Shown: positions 35,969-45,118 of the stretch, piece after piece
Layout of the letters: every line of letters starts with the position of its first letter
Position numbering within the stretch: the stretch's first letter is position 1
Source of the DNA: Flavobacteriaceae bacterium
GTDB lineage: Bacteria > Bacteroidota > Bacteroidia > Flavobacteriales > Flavobacteriaceae
Reading direction: 5' to 3'
NCBI GenBank assembly: GCA_018401115.1
Contig: JAGYKX010000005.1
Span: 434,001 to 498,000, forward strand
DNA length: 64,000 bases
The notes under the pieces: generated by a model
Seen by the model: the letters and a program-made list of their open reading frames with translations, nothing else
The model's database searches: none
Told to the model about the DNA's origin: nothing
Program-made: the position numbers and the translations under genes

Positions 35969-37429
35969 TTAAAACAGCCTCTTTTTACACCTGTTCGCAA
36001 GACCGTTAAAAGTTGCTGATATGTTTGAGAAATATAGTAATACAACGTATATAATGGCAGTGAAAAGAGTATTTACTCCAATAGACAGGTACCTATTTTT
36101 TATATAAGGAACCCATTGGGCCAATGCAAAAGAAGCTATAATAATAATGAATAAGTAAGCGGTTCCTTTACTAAATGGGTGCATATTATACTTGATATTC
36201 ACATAAATTACTTTGGCGGTATCGTACAAGCTTATCGCTAAAAAAGAAGCTATTGCAGCGCCCATTATACCAAACTTTGGAATAAATAAATAATTTAAAA
36301 CTACCGTCATAAATGCTAAAAATATTCCAAATCGCAAAATACTTTTATAATAGGGAGAATTAAATAAAATGGCATTGTTATTCCCTAGTAATGCGTCGCA
36401 AAATTTACTGGAACCAATTAACAACACCAAGACCGTGGTACCCCCATATGCTTGAGGAATAAACTTATAAATGGTCTCCAAGTTTACAGCTAAAAGTAAC
36501 AAAACACCCCCTGCTGCCATTCCCAAATTCAAGGAACTTTGCTTGTAGAGTGATTGTAAACCTATATAGTCATTGTCATGAAGTAATCTAGCCGTAATAG
36601 GCGCCGTTATTTGATACATAGACCGAGCTGGAACACCCACTATAGTGGCCATAAAAACAGCTACAGTATAAAAAGCCACTTGATCAATATTGACAAATGT
36701 ATAAATCATAAGCTTGTCTATTTCTAAAATGACAACGGCTGCAGTTCCCCCTAGGAACATAAACAAACTGTAATTTAAATAAGACTTTAACTTCTCTGGA
36801 CGTCTAAAAGAAAAGGAAATGTCACAGTTGCGCCAGAGGTATACATACATTACTATTGCCCTTAAAAAATGAATCCCTACCAAAAACACAAAAAATTGCT
36901 CTAACGTTAGCCAATCAAAATAAAGACCTATTAGCCCCAATGCAATACAAAACCTGTGAAATATTTCTTTGAGGATATTACCAAAGGCAGTCTTTAAGAC
37001 CATCCTTGCCTGAGCATAACCAATCTCGAAATAAGTCATACCAATACCTATGCCAAGAATGTGCCAAGAATAAGGAGCCACATAAGCGTATTTTTGAAGT
37101 AAAAATGGAAATACACCAGACCTAAAAAAAAGCACAAAAACAAAAGCTAGAAAAATGAAGAGTAAGGGGAAATACAATGAAAAAGCGTTGAGTCTAGCAG
37201 ACTCTTCAGTAGACGCATTTTTATGATAAAATTTAATGATCGTATTCGGGAGTCCAAAAAGGAACAAAGGCAATAGCAAAGTAGCTACAGAGAGCTGAAT
37301 GGATAAAAGCCCATAAGAAGACACTGGTAAAATACGGGTGTACAATACCAAGGTATTTATTGCCCCTAGTCCAAAGCCCAAATAAGTGCTTATGGTATTT
37401 TGAATAGATTGCCTTACCACTACCCCCAT
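35969..37429 (-). CDS. Oligosaccharide flippase-family (Wzx/MurJ-like) membrane protein
   Basis: A 486-residue protein with about 12-14 predicted membrane helices and the polysaccharide-transporter N-terminus (QNTISTYLGFGLGAINTL; LPVSSYGLLS). Conserved GVPARSMYQITAP lies near residue 265. It would move lipid-linked sugars across the inner membrane. It starts one base after the glycosyltransferase stop, and both follow the YfhO-like gene on the same strand, so they look like one surface-glycan unit. Confidence 0.85.
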   Translation of the reverse strand: MGVVVRQSIQNTISTYLGFGLGAINTLVLYTRILPVSSYGLLSIQLSVATLLLPLFLFGLPNTIIKFYHKNASTEESARLNAFSLYFPLLFIFLAFVFVLFFRSGVFPFLLQKYAYVAPYSWHILGIGIGMTYFEIGYAQARMVLKTAFGNILKEIFHRFCIALGLIGLYFDWLTLEQFFVFLVGIHFLRAIVMYVYLWRNCDISFSFRRPEKLKSYLNYSLFMFLGGTAAVVILEIDKLMIYTFVNIDQVAFYTVAVFMATIVGVPARSMYQITAPITARLLHDNDYIGLQSLYKQSSLNLGMAAGGVLLLLAVNLETIYKFIPQAYGGTTVLVLLIGSSKFCDALLGNNNAILFNSPYYKSILRFGIFLAFMTVVLNYLFIPKFGIMGAAIASFLAISLYDTAKVIYVNIKYNMHPFSKGTAYLFIIIIASFALAQWVPYIKNRYLSIGVNTLFTAIIYVVLLYFSNISATFNGLANRCKKRLF

Positions 37430-37430
37430 A

Positions 37431-38765
37431 TTAAGATCGCTTCAAATTTTTTATAATTTTAGATAAGGCTTCAGTTAAATTTTTACGCTCATATTTGTGT
37501 AAAGTTGGATCAATTTCAGTAGAAATTACTGTCCCTACATTAAATCTAGTCTCTATAAAAGATTTAACCATGGCTTTGTCTTGATAAGTCCTAAGGCCAT
37601 ACAAATCATTTTCAGGAAGAATCTGTGCTACATCCCAATCCTGTGGACCAATAGCTAGTATAGGTCGCAAAGATTGGAGGTATTCGAAAATTTTACCTGG
37701 TATAATCCCTTTATGCGCTTCAGAGTCAATTTCAATAAGCAGCAATAAATGGGCTGTATATTGGTACTTTCTCGCTTCTTCATGAGAAATATATCCGTGA
37801 AAATTACAATAAGATGCTAATCCATGAGCGGCAATTGCTGCTTTTACTTCGTCACTCACTAGGCCTACAAAATCTAGACTGAGTTGGGCGGCAAACACAT
37901 TATTCTCTGTAACCAATTCCTCTAAGGCCTCCCATAATATTTTTGGGTTCCTCTTAGATAGTAAAGACCCAATATGAACCAAGCTAAATTTATTTTCCTC
38001 AGGACTTATCAGCGACGAGTTCTCAAATGGTTCAAATCCATTGGTAATGACCTTTATTGGAGTGGCTGTTTTTTTTGAAAAAAGGGCTTTAGTGGTGTAA
38101 CTGGTTGTTAAAATCGTATGTGCAGATTGTAAAACGGTACTTTCTAGCTTTAAATGCTTCTTCTGAGCCCAGGGCGTCATATATAAATCGTTGTGATAGC
38201 CTATGGTGGTCCATGGGTCTCTAAAGTCTGCAATCCATTTAAGTTCGGTGTGAATCTTAACCAATTCATTGGCAATAAGATGCATGCTATGTGGTGGACC
38301 CGTAGATATAATAGTATCTATACCGTGCTCATTAATATACTGTGACAAAAAGGCTACTGAAGGAGTTACCCATGAAACCCGTGCATCTGGAATAAAGAAA
38401 TTACCTCTAACAAACCGCATAAATCGCTCCAATAAACTCGGTTTGTTTTCTTGAATCATACCTTGGCTCAATTGTTGGGTCTTTTTTTTAAACAACCAAG
38501 AAATCCATTTATAAGGTTCGGAAATGGGTCTTTTAATTAGAATGACTTCTTTGGGCATATCTTCTGTCAAAGACTGATCTAGAATAGGGTATTGCGGGTT
38601 TTCAGGGACATAAACCACTGGAGTTATACCAAATGAAGGCAAATGCCTTACAAAATGAAACCACCGTTGCACCCCTGGACCACCAGCTGGAGGCCAGTAA
38701 TAGGCTATTAACAATACCTTAGAATTGGTATTGATGTCTACTTGGTTGTTCCTATTTTCCTCCAT
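37431..38765 (-). CDS. Glycosyltransferase, GT4-like
   Basis: A 444-residue GT-B fold protein. The N-terminal acceptor domain begins LLIAYYWPPAGGPGVQRW; the central IADFRDPWTTIGYHN and TNGFEPF blocks and the C-terminal HKGIIPGKIFEYLQSLRPILAIGP nucleotide-sugar site match GT4-type enzymes. Sugar donor and acceptor cannot be read. It is 26 bases after the YfhO-like gene and one base before the flippase gene. Confidence 0.87.
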   Translation of the reverse strand: MEENRNNQVDINTNSKVLLIAYYWPPAGGPGVQRWFHFVRHLPSFGITPVVYVPENPQYPILDQSLTEDMPKEVILIKRPISEPYKWISWLFKKKTQQLSQGMIQENKPSLLERFMRFVRGNFFIPDARVSWVTPSVAFLSQYINEHGIDTIISTGPPHSMHLIANELVKIHTELKWIADFRDPWTTIGYHNDLYMTPWAQKKHLKLESTVLQSAHTILTTSYTTKALFSKKTATPIKVITNGFEPFENSSLISPEENKFSLVHIGSLLSKRNPKILWEALEELVTENNVFAAQLSLDFVGLVSDEVKAAIAAHGLASYCNFHGYISHEEARKYQYTAHLLLLIEIDSEAHKGIIPGKIFEYLQSLRPILAIGPQDWDVAQILPENDLYGLRTYQDKAMVKSFIETRFNVGTVISTEIDPTLHKYERKNLTEALSKIIKNLKRS

Positions 38766-38791
38766 TGGGTTGATTTTTAAACAATAAGTAG

Positions 38792-41314
38792 CTATTGAGT
38801 AGACTTTGACTTAATTCCGAAATAAATTCCCCATCCAATTATGAGTATATATATAACATAACTTGAAAGGGCTATTCTGCTGCTTTTGTACACTACCTCA
38901 GGCTTATATTCAAAAACTATTTTATGTGACCCTTCAGGCACCTCTATACCCCTTAAAGCATAGTTCACTTTTTTTATGGGCACCAATTCCCCATCTACAC
39001 TTGCAGTCCAACCAGATGGATAGTGCATTTCAGAGAAAACAGCAAAGCCCCTATTCGAATGATTGGACTGGTAAATCATTCGATTGGGACTGTAGGAGAT
39101 TAAATCAATAGACGGTATTACATCTTGATCATTTAATGAATTTTTGGGTGAATTATCCTCTTTTGAAGGTCCTATAACATAGGCCCCACTAGTGGTATTG
39201 TTATGAATTAGACCATTTTCTTTAAAAAATTCTAAATCACTCAAAAGTAAACTTGCCTGAGACTTTGTATTTAAATCATTGAGTCTTTGTAACCAATCAT
39301 TGTGGTCTTTAGCACCCACCAATTCTTTTACAAACCAAGCATTCCCATTCGCATTTTGATTAATAGCCAAACTTGGGGTACCAGATTCAGAAGGCTGAAT
39401 AACGTACTTTACATTTAACATGTGTAAAATTTCCAAATGACTTTGGTAAATATGAAATTCAAATAGGTCTTCTATTGCTCTAGGTTTGGCCGCATGATAA
39501 CCCCCTATTGATTTATGAAAATAGGAAGTTCTAGCCCCGTTAATACCTTCTGACATGTCATAAACACGGTAAATAGTGGTGTCTTTTAAGATCTCTTTGT
39601 CTATGGCACTAGCTGTAAATGGTTGATTCACTTTTGTTGCAGAAACAAAATTGTCTGCGTTTACATAGCGCTTGGCTACACCTATTAGATCTATGAGAAC
39701 AACAATACTTACTAAAGCAAGTATTTTGAGAAGACGCCACTGCTTTTTAATTCCCCACCATAAACCACCGAGGAGTATTGAAAGTAATAGAAAAGATCTT
39801 ATCAGGTCAGACCTTAAGGCAAAAGCCCGGTCTTTTTGAATGACCTCTAAAAGTGCATCGCCATACATGGCGGCTAATTGAGCATCTGAGTTCCCTTGAT
39901 AATCTAGTATATAACTCACTCCAAATATAAGTGTTAATAGCACCGCAAAAACAGTTGCAACGAGTCTGATCGCTTTTAGTTTATCTAATTCCTTTAGGTT
40001 TTTGTTGACCAATAAGTAGTTCAAACCAATACTAGCTAAAGCAGGCACACAAAGTGCCACAATTACTTGAATGGATGAAACTGCTCTAAATTTGTTATAC
40101 AAAGGGAAATAATCAATCATTAGATCCGTGAGTGGCATAAAAAACTTACCCCAAGAAAGCATGAGGGTGAATAATGCCCCAATTAAAAAAACCCAACGCA
40201 GCTTATTTTTATACAATAAAAAACCAATGAAAAATAAGGCAACAATACTAATACCTAGGTAAGCAGGGCCAGATGTCGGGGGCTGTGGACCCCAATAAAG
40301 CGGTAGATTATTAGAAAAATCCAATGCATTGCTAGCAGAGACACCCTGGGCTATTAAAAATTCATAGGCATTTGACTCTTTCCCTAGTGATTCTTTAAAT
40401 GAGCCCCCTGTAAGTCTTGGAACCATTAAGTTTAGTGACTCTAAAGGACCATAGGAATAATAAGTAATATAGTCTTTATCCAGTCCTGAACTAGGGTCTT
40501 TCAGGCTACCATCTGGTGCAATTGTCACTGGAGAGGGGCCTCTGGTACTCCAATCTGCATATTCCTTCGTAGAGAGTAACATGGAGGCATTCATCCCAAT
40601 ACCGAGCAGTACTGCAAAGAGTAATATGCCCAGTGTTTTAAAAAATGATTTGAGCTTTTTTTCTTTAAAAGCAAACCATAAGAAAACAATTCCTAAAATG
40701 AGCACCAACAGCATAAAGTAAAAAGTCATTTGAACATGGTTGGCTACAATTTCTAAGCCCATAGCAAGGGCTGTTACACCAAATCCTAACCAATATTTTT
40801 TATCAAATGCCCATAAAATTCCAGCCAATACCATGGGCATATAACCTAATGCATGGGCTTTGGCGTTGTGCCCTACCCCTAATATTATGATGAAATATGT
40901 GGAAAAACCATAAGCTAAAGCACCTAAAACAGCGATTCTATAGTCAATTTTAAGGCTACAGAGCAGCAAATAAAAACCTAAAAAGTACAGGAATAAATAA
41001 TCTGCCGGACGGGGAAGAAAACGAATTGCCCTGTCTAGGGATTTTATTATATTATGGGGAAATTGCGCCCCTAATTGAAAGGTAGGCATACCCCCAAAAG
41101 CACTGTTTGTCCAATAAGGCTCCGCTCCATTTTGTGACCTAAAGTCATTTTGCTCTTTGGCCATTCCTGTGTATTGAACAATATCTGATTGTTCAATTTG
41201 TTTGTCTTGTAACACAGGATAAAAAAAAGAAACAGAAACGACTGCAAAAAGGAAAAGCACCCCAAACCCTTTTAAGATGGTGTATAATATGGCTTTGTCA
41301 ATAAAATTATTCAT
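38792..41314 (-). CDS. YfhO-family large membrane protein
   Basis: An 840-residue protein with many N-terminal membrane helices, an extracytoplasmic domain (about 560-800) ending in GWTASVDGELVPIKKVNYALRGIEVPEGSHKI-like text (key block GWTASVDG near 770), and a last helix near the C-terminus. This is the layout of YfhO, a GT-C-like family implicated in glycosylation of lipoteichoic acid in Bacillus. A QLGAQFPH loop follows the first helix. The place beside a glycosyltransferase and flippase supports a glycan role. Confidence 0.85.
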   Translation of the reverse strand: MNNFIDKAILYTILKGFGVLFLFAVVSVSFFYPVLQDKQIEQSDIVQYTGMAKEQNDFRSQNGAEPYWTNSAFGGMPTFQLGAQFPHNIIKSLDRAIRFLPRPADYLFLYFLGFYLLLCSLKIDYRIAVLGALAYGFSTYFIIILGVGHNAKAHALGYMPMVLAGILWAFDKKYWLGFGVTALAMGLEIVANHVQMTFYFMLLVLILGIVFLWFAFKEKKLKSFFKTLGILLFAVLLGIGMNASMLLSTKEYADWSTRGPSPVTIAPDGSLKDPSSGLDKDYITYYSYGPLESLNLMVPRLTGGSFKESLGKESNAYEFLIAQGVSASNALDFSNNLPLYWGPQPPTSGPAYLGISIVALFFIGFLLYKNKLRWVFLIGALFTLMLSWGKFFMPLTDLMIDYFPLYNKFRAVSSIQVIVALCVPALASIGLNYLLVNKNLKELDKLKAIRLVATVFAVLLTLIFGVSYILDYQGNSDAQLAAMYGDALLEVIQKDRAFALRSDLIRSFLLLSILLGGLWWGIKKQWRLLKILALVSIVVLIDLIGVAKRYVNADNFVSATKVNQPFTASAIDKEILKDTTIYRVYDMSEGINGARTSYFHKSIGGYHAAKPRAIEDLFEFHIYQSHLEILHMLNVKYVIQPSESGTPSLAINQNANGNAWFVKELVGAKDHNDWLQRLNDLNTKSQASLLLSDLEFFKENGLIHNNTTSGAYVIGPSKEDNSPKNSLNDQDVIPSIDLISYSPNRMIYQSNHSNRGFAVFSEMHYPSGWTASVDGELVPIKKVNYALRGIEVPEGSHKIVFEYKPEVVYKSSRIALSSYVIYILIIGWGIYFGIKSKSTQ

Positions 41315-41322
41315 GCCCTAAG

Positions 41323-41571
41323 TTATTCAATTTCTTCAAAATCTATATACTCCCCAACGGGTGTTTTTTCTTTGGCAATAGGGGGCTTTTTTGAAGTTTC
41401 CTGCTGCGGTGCTGCTCCTTGATTTTCTGTAAAACCAGTGAAAGAATCATTCATTTTTTTCTGTAATCTTTTTAAGACAAATGCCATGATTTTAGGGGCA
41501 AATAATCTCAAAAGCCATTTAAAAACATAAAACCCCAACAGTATATAGAGAAGTGTACTTAAAAAACCCAT
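41323..41571 (-). CDS. DUF4834-family small membrane protein
   Basis: From ATG 41571 the product is 82 residues: one membrane helix (about 2-20), a basic amphipathic segment (RLFAPKIMAFVLKRLQKKM) and an acidic end VGEYIDFEEIE, characteristic of DUF4834 proteins. A longer start at 41601 would overlap the promoter (41591-41618), so I reject it. It lies eight bases upstream of the YfhO-like gene and probably heads that operon. Function unknown. Confidence 0.75.
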   Translation of the reverse strand: MGFLSTLLYILLGFYVFKWLLRLFAPKIMAFVLKRLQKKMNDSFTGFTENQGAAPQQETSKKPPIAKEKTPVGEYIDFEEIE

Positions 41572-41590
41572 TATCTTTATTAAATTTATC

Positions 41591-41618
41591 CAAAAATACA
41601 ATTCTACAACTGCACAAA
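41591..41618 (-). promoter_or_regulatory. Promoter of the DUF4834-yfhO-glycan unit
   Basis: On the minus strand TTTG (41615-41618), 16 bases, TATTTTTG (41591-41598), 20 bases before the ATG at 41571. It fits the Bacteroidota consensus with a slightly short spacer. Confidence 0.5.
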
Positions 41619-41647
41619 AGCTTGTGTGGGATTAAAATAATCTTAAA

Positions 41648-42538
41648 ATGCATAAAAAACCCATATTCCAAAGCCCATCAATACTTAGAATGAGCTTATT
41701 TATCATTGGGTTCCTATTTAGTTTTTGTGGTTTTTCACAGTACACAGATATTATAAACTCCAACAATCCAGGAAATAGTACAGGAGCGTATAGTGTGGGT
41801 AAAAGGGTGTATCAGATAGAAAGTGGTTTTAGTGTAGATCGGTTAAGAGGTGAAGCCTTTGAATCCGAATCCCTTTTTAATAATGGAAACTTGGCCTTGA
41901 GAGTGGGGTTATTTTCAGAGGCCTTAGAACTTATATACGAGGGATCCTATACCATGGAGTTTTCTACTAGCCCAATTCCAGGAGGTAAAATTGGTATTGA
42001 CCAAGGATTCACCTCAAATAGAATTGGTGCAAAAATAATGCTGTTCGATCCGTTTAAAAATCCTAACAACAGACCTATTAACGTGTATAGCTGGAAAAAA
42101 AATAACGGATTTAGGTGGCGAAATATCTTACCTGCTGTAGCCCTTTATGCTGGGGCAAACATAAGTTTAGAGCAAAGTATATACTTGAAGGACAATCCCT
42201 CAATAGCACCCAGGATTATGGTTGTCACTCAAAGCCATTTAACCCCAAAAATGGTGCTCATACTCAATGGTATTTACGACTTTATTGGTTCAGAATCCTT
42301 AGAAGAAAAAATAGTCATAGCGTCACTTTCCTATGCTATTAAAAGAAAATGGAGTGTATTTGTAGAGGGTCAATACAGTATATTTACCAACTCAGAAGAA
42401 CAAATTATCCGGACAGGAGGTGCTTTCTTGTTTAGAAAGAACCTTCAATTTGATCTCTATACCGGAATAAACTTTCAAAATGAACCCTCTAGGGAAATCA
42501 TTGGGCTTGGATTTTCTTACAGATTAGACAGGCATTAA
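41648..42538 (+). CDS. Exported outer-membrane beta-barrel-like protein
   Basis: A 296-residue protein with a signal peptide (hydrophobic residues 15-31, cleavage near CGFSQ). The mature part alternates aromatic and polar residues in strand-like runs and ends in LGFSYRLDRH, consistent with an outer-membrane barrel. Related proteins in flavobacteria are labelled transporter or MetA-pathway phenol-degradation-like; I would not go further than outer-membrane barrel. It stands alone between a divergent operon and the GNAT-like gene 37 bases downstream. Confidence 0.7.
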   Translation: MHKKPIFQSPSILRMSLFIIGFLFSFCGFSQYTDIINSNNPGNSTGAYSVGKRVYQIESGFSVDRLRGEAFESESLFNNGNLALRVGLFSEALELIYEGSYTMEFSTSPIPGGKIGIDQGFTSNRIGAKIMLFDPFKNPNNRPINVYSWKKNNGFRWRNILPAVALYAGANISLEQSIYLKDNPSIAPRIMVVTQSHLTPKMVLILNGIYDFIGSESLEEKIVIASLSYAIKRKWSVFVEGQYSIFTNSEEQIIRTGGAFLFRKNLQFDLYTGINFQNEPSREIIGLGFSYRLDRH

Positions 42539-42575
42539 CACCAAAAGATTCTAAAAATTAATTCAAAAATAATAC

Positions 42576-43693
42576 ATGATAGAAATTAGAGAAGCTATTG
42601 GAAAAAAAGGAATCAAAGACTTTGTTTGTTTTCCATTCTCTTTATACAAAGACAATCCTTATTGGGTACCTCCTATTATTAAAGATGAAATGGAGGTTTT
42701 TGATCCTTCTATTAATCCAGTTTTTAAAACAGCTCAAGCACGTTTTTTCTTAGCCTATATGAATGGTAAAATTGTAGGTAGGGTGGCGGCAATGATTAAC
42801 TGGATTGAAGTGAATGAGCAAAAAATAAAGAAAATGCGCTTTGGTTGGATGGATTTCATAGACAACAAAGAAGTTTCTAAAGCACTCATAGAAAAAGTTG
42901 CCGCAATTGGTCGTGAACACGAGTTAACCTATATGGAGGGTCCAGTAGGTTTTTCTAACCTAGACAAGGTTGGTTGTCTTATTGAAGGTTTTGATCATAT
43001 AGGGACTATGATTACTTGGTATAACCACCCGTATTACGCAGCACATTTTGAATCACTAGGATTTGTAAAGGAAAAGGAATACATGGAAAATATCTTTCCA
43101 TTTAGTAATATAGATCCCAGTCTTTTTAATAAAGCACAAGAACTCATCAAAAGACGTTATAAGCTCAGAGCGCTTAATTTTACTAAGACCAAAGACATAT
43201 TACCTTACGCAGATAAAATGTTCGATTTATTCAATGAAAGCTATGCGAATTTATCTTCATTTGTACCAATCACAGAGGTGCAAAAGTCTTTTTTCACTAA
43301 GAGATACTTGTCTTTCATTAATCCAGAATTCATAAAATTTGTGTTTGATGAGGAAGACAACTTAGTGGCTTTTGCCATTCTAATGCCCTCCTTTTCAAAA
43401 GCCTTACAAAGAGCCAACGGACGTTTGTTTCCCTTTGGATTATTTCACTTACTGAGAGCGAGAAAAAAATCTAAAGACATTATTTTTTACCTGATTGGAG
43501 TGCACCCTAAATATCAAAACAAAGGACTTACCGCCATTCTTTTTCATGAATGTTGGATTGCCTGCAATAAGAGAGGTATTGAAAAATGTATAAGAACCCC
43601 TGAGTTAGAAGAAAATATAGCTATAAAAATTTATGGAGTGCTTTTGATCCAAAAGTACACAAGCGCAGAAGGACCTATAAAAAAACCTTATAA
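42576..43693 (+). CDS. GNAT-fold conserved protein, frameshifted near the 3' end
   Basis: The protein begins with a DNPYWVPPIIKDEMEVFDP block, has EGPVGFSNLDKVGCLIEGFD in the middle and a C-terminal acetyltransferase-like segment GVHPKYQNKGLTAILFHE. As given, the frame continues past the family end to 43730 and through a terminator. After EENIAIK the family ending (NLWSAFDPKVHKRRRTYKKTL) is in the next frame and stops at 43691-43693. One A is missing from the run at 43625-43629. Corrected length is 372 residues. Function unknown; some databases call relatives GTP cyclohydrolase, without visible support. Sequencing error or a recent mutation is likely. Confidence 0.78.
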
Positions 43694-43728
43694 AAAAAGC
43701 CTGATAGAAAAACTATCAGGCTTTTTTT
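43692..43728. terminator. Bidirectional intrinsic terminator
   Basis: GCCTGATAG (43699-43707), five-A loop, CTATCAGGC (43713-43721), with seven T on the right (43722-43728) and seven A on the left (43692-43698). It ends the GNAT-like gene and the convergent acyltransferase gene. Confidence 0.85.
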
Positions 43729-43753
43729 AAGTGTTTATCTTTTAAAAAGACAT

Positions 43754-45013
43754 CTATTCTCCCATTGCAGCACTTACTGCTGCAGAAAGTCTTTTATAAG
43801 TACCATTTTCTAAACGCTCTCTAATCACAGAAAAAGCGGTTAAAGTGAGGTCTATATCTTCTTGTGTATGAGTTGCTGTTGGGATTAATCTCAACAAAAT
43901 CAACCCTTTAGGAATTACAGGGTACACTACAATAGAACAAAAAATACCGTGGTTTTCTCGTAGATCTTTCACCAATGCCATAGCTTCTGGGATACTTCCA
44001 TTTAAATAAACTGGAGTAACACAACTAGTCGTAGTTCCTATATCAAAACCTTGTGCCTTTAAACCAGATTGTAATGCATTCACATTACGCCAAAGGTTTT
44101 CTTTGAGCTCTGGTTGTGTTCTTAACATGTCTAGTCGCTTCAGGGCTCCTTTAACATAAACCATTGGAAGTGACTTTGCGAACATTTGAGAACGCAAATT
44201 GTATTTCAAGTAGTCAATAATTTCCTTGTCTGCTGCAATAAATGCTCCTATACCTGCCATAGATTTTGCAAAAGTGGCAAAATAAACGTCTATGTCTGCC
44301 TGTATGCCTTGCTCCTCGCCTGCTCCAGCACCTGTCTTACCAAGTGTTCCAAAACCGTGAGCGTCGTCTACTAGTAATCTAAAGTTAAATTTTTGCTTAA
44401 GGGCTACAATTTCTTTTAGTTTTCCTTGCTCGCCCCTCATGCCAAACACACCTTCAGAAATCACTAAGATCCCTCCACCAGTTTGTTCTGCCATTTTAGT
44501 AGCGCGTTCAAGATTTTTTTCTAAACTCTCTATATCGTTGTGTTTAAAGGTAAATCGTTTACCCATATGCAAACGAACTCCATCTATAATACAAGCGTGT
44601 GCGTCTACATCATAAACAATAATGTCATCCTTAGAAACCAATGCGTCTATGGTAGACATTATTCCCTGATAACCGAAATTTAAAAGGTAAGCGGCCTCTT
44701 TTTCCACAAATTCAGCCAATTCATTTTGTAATTGCTCATGAAAATCAGTGTGACCACTCATCATTCTAGCCCCCATCGGATAAGCAGCACCATGTTCTAA
44801 TGCAGCTGCACCGTCTACCGCTTTAATCTCTGGCAAATTAGCCAATCCTAAGTAATCATTAATACTCCAGGTAATTACTTCTTTTCCCCTAAAAGACATT
44901 CTATTAGATATAGGTCCTTCTAATTTAGGGAAAACAAAATAACCTTCTGCCTGTGAGGCCCATTTTCCTAATGGTCCTTTATTTTCTTTAATTCTTTCGA
45001 AAAGATCTCTCAT
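43754..45013 (-). CDS. Alpha-oxoamine synthase, candidate cysteate fatty-acyltransferase (capnine synthesis)
   Basis: From ATG 45013 the product is 420 residues, a fold-type I PLP enzyme of the 8-amino-7-oxononanoate synthase / serine palmitoyltransferase family. The PLP lysine is Lys250 in FATFAKSMAG, with VDDAHGFGTLG (216-224) binding the cofactor. These enzymes condense an amino acid with an acyl thioester. In gliding Bacteroidota a homologue (Flavobacterium johnsoniae Fjoh_2419, as I recall) joins cysteate to a fatty acyl group to make capnine. The next gene upstream is a cysteine-synthase-like enzyme, which supports that role over biotin synthesis or sphingolipid synthesis. A TACTTTTG promoter box at 45033-45040 excludes the longer start at 45055. 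Confidence 0.75.
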   Translation of the reverse strand: MRDLFERIKENKGPLGKWASQAEGYFVFPKLEGPISNRMSFRGKEVITWSINDYLGLANLPEIKAVDGAAALEHGAAYPMGARMMSGHTDFHEQLQNELAEFVEKEAAYLLNFGYQGIMSTIDALVSKDDIIVYDVDAHACIIDGVRLHMGKRFTFKHNDIESLEKNLERATKMAEQTGGGILVISEGVFGMRGEQGKLKEIVALKQKFNFRLLVDDAHGFGTLGKTGAGAGEEQGIQADIDVYFATFAKSMAGIGAFIAADKEIIDYLKYNLRSQMFAKSLPMVYVKGALKRLDMLRTQPELKENLWRNVNALQSGLKAQGFDIGTTTSCVTPVYLNGSIPEAMALVKDLRENHGIFCSIVVYPVIPKGLILLRLIPTATHTQEDIDLTLTAFSVIRERLENGTYKRLSAAVSAAMGE

Positions 45014-45032
45014 GCGTGTTTTGAATATGCTA

Positions 45033-45040
45033 CAAAAGTA
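45033..45040 (-). promoter_or_regulatory. -7 box of the acyltransferase gene
   Basis: Minus-strand TACTTTTG, 20 bases before ATG 45013; a TTG lies 22 bases further upstream. It suggests the gene can be expressed separately from the cysteine-synthase-like gene. Confidence 0.5.
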
Positions 45041-45118
45041 ATTAATTTTTAACAAGACACCTCAATTATTTAGCGTCTGTATCTGTAGTTATTAAATTAT
45101 TAATAGCGCTTTAAAAGA

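Noticed and set aside
43694-43730. C-terminal extension SLIEKLSGFF of the GNAT-like protein
   Set aside because: It is encoded by a terminator hairpin and its T tract after a frameshift, not by conserved coding sequence.
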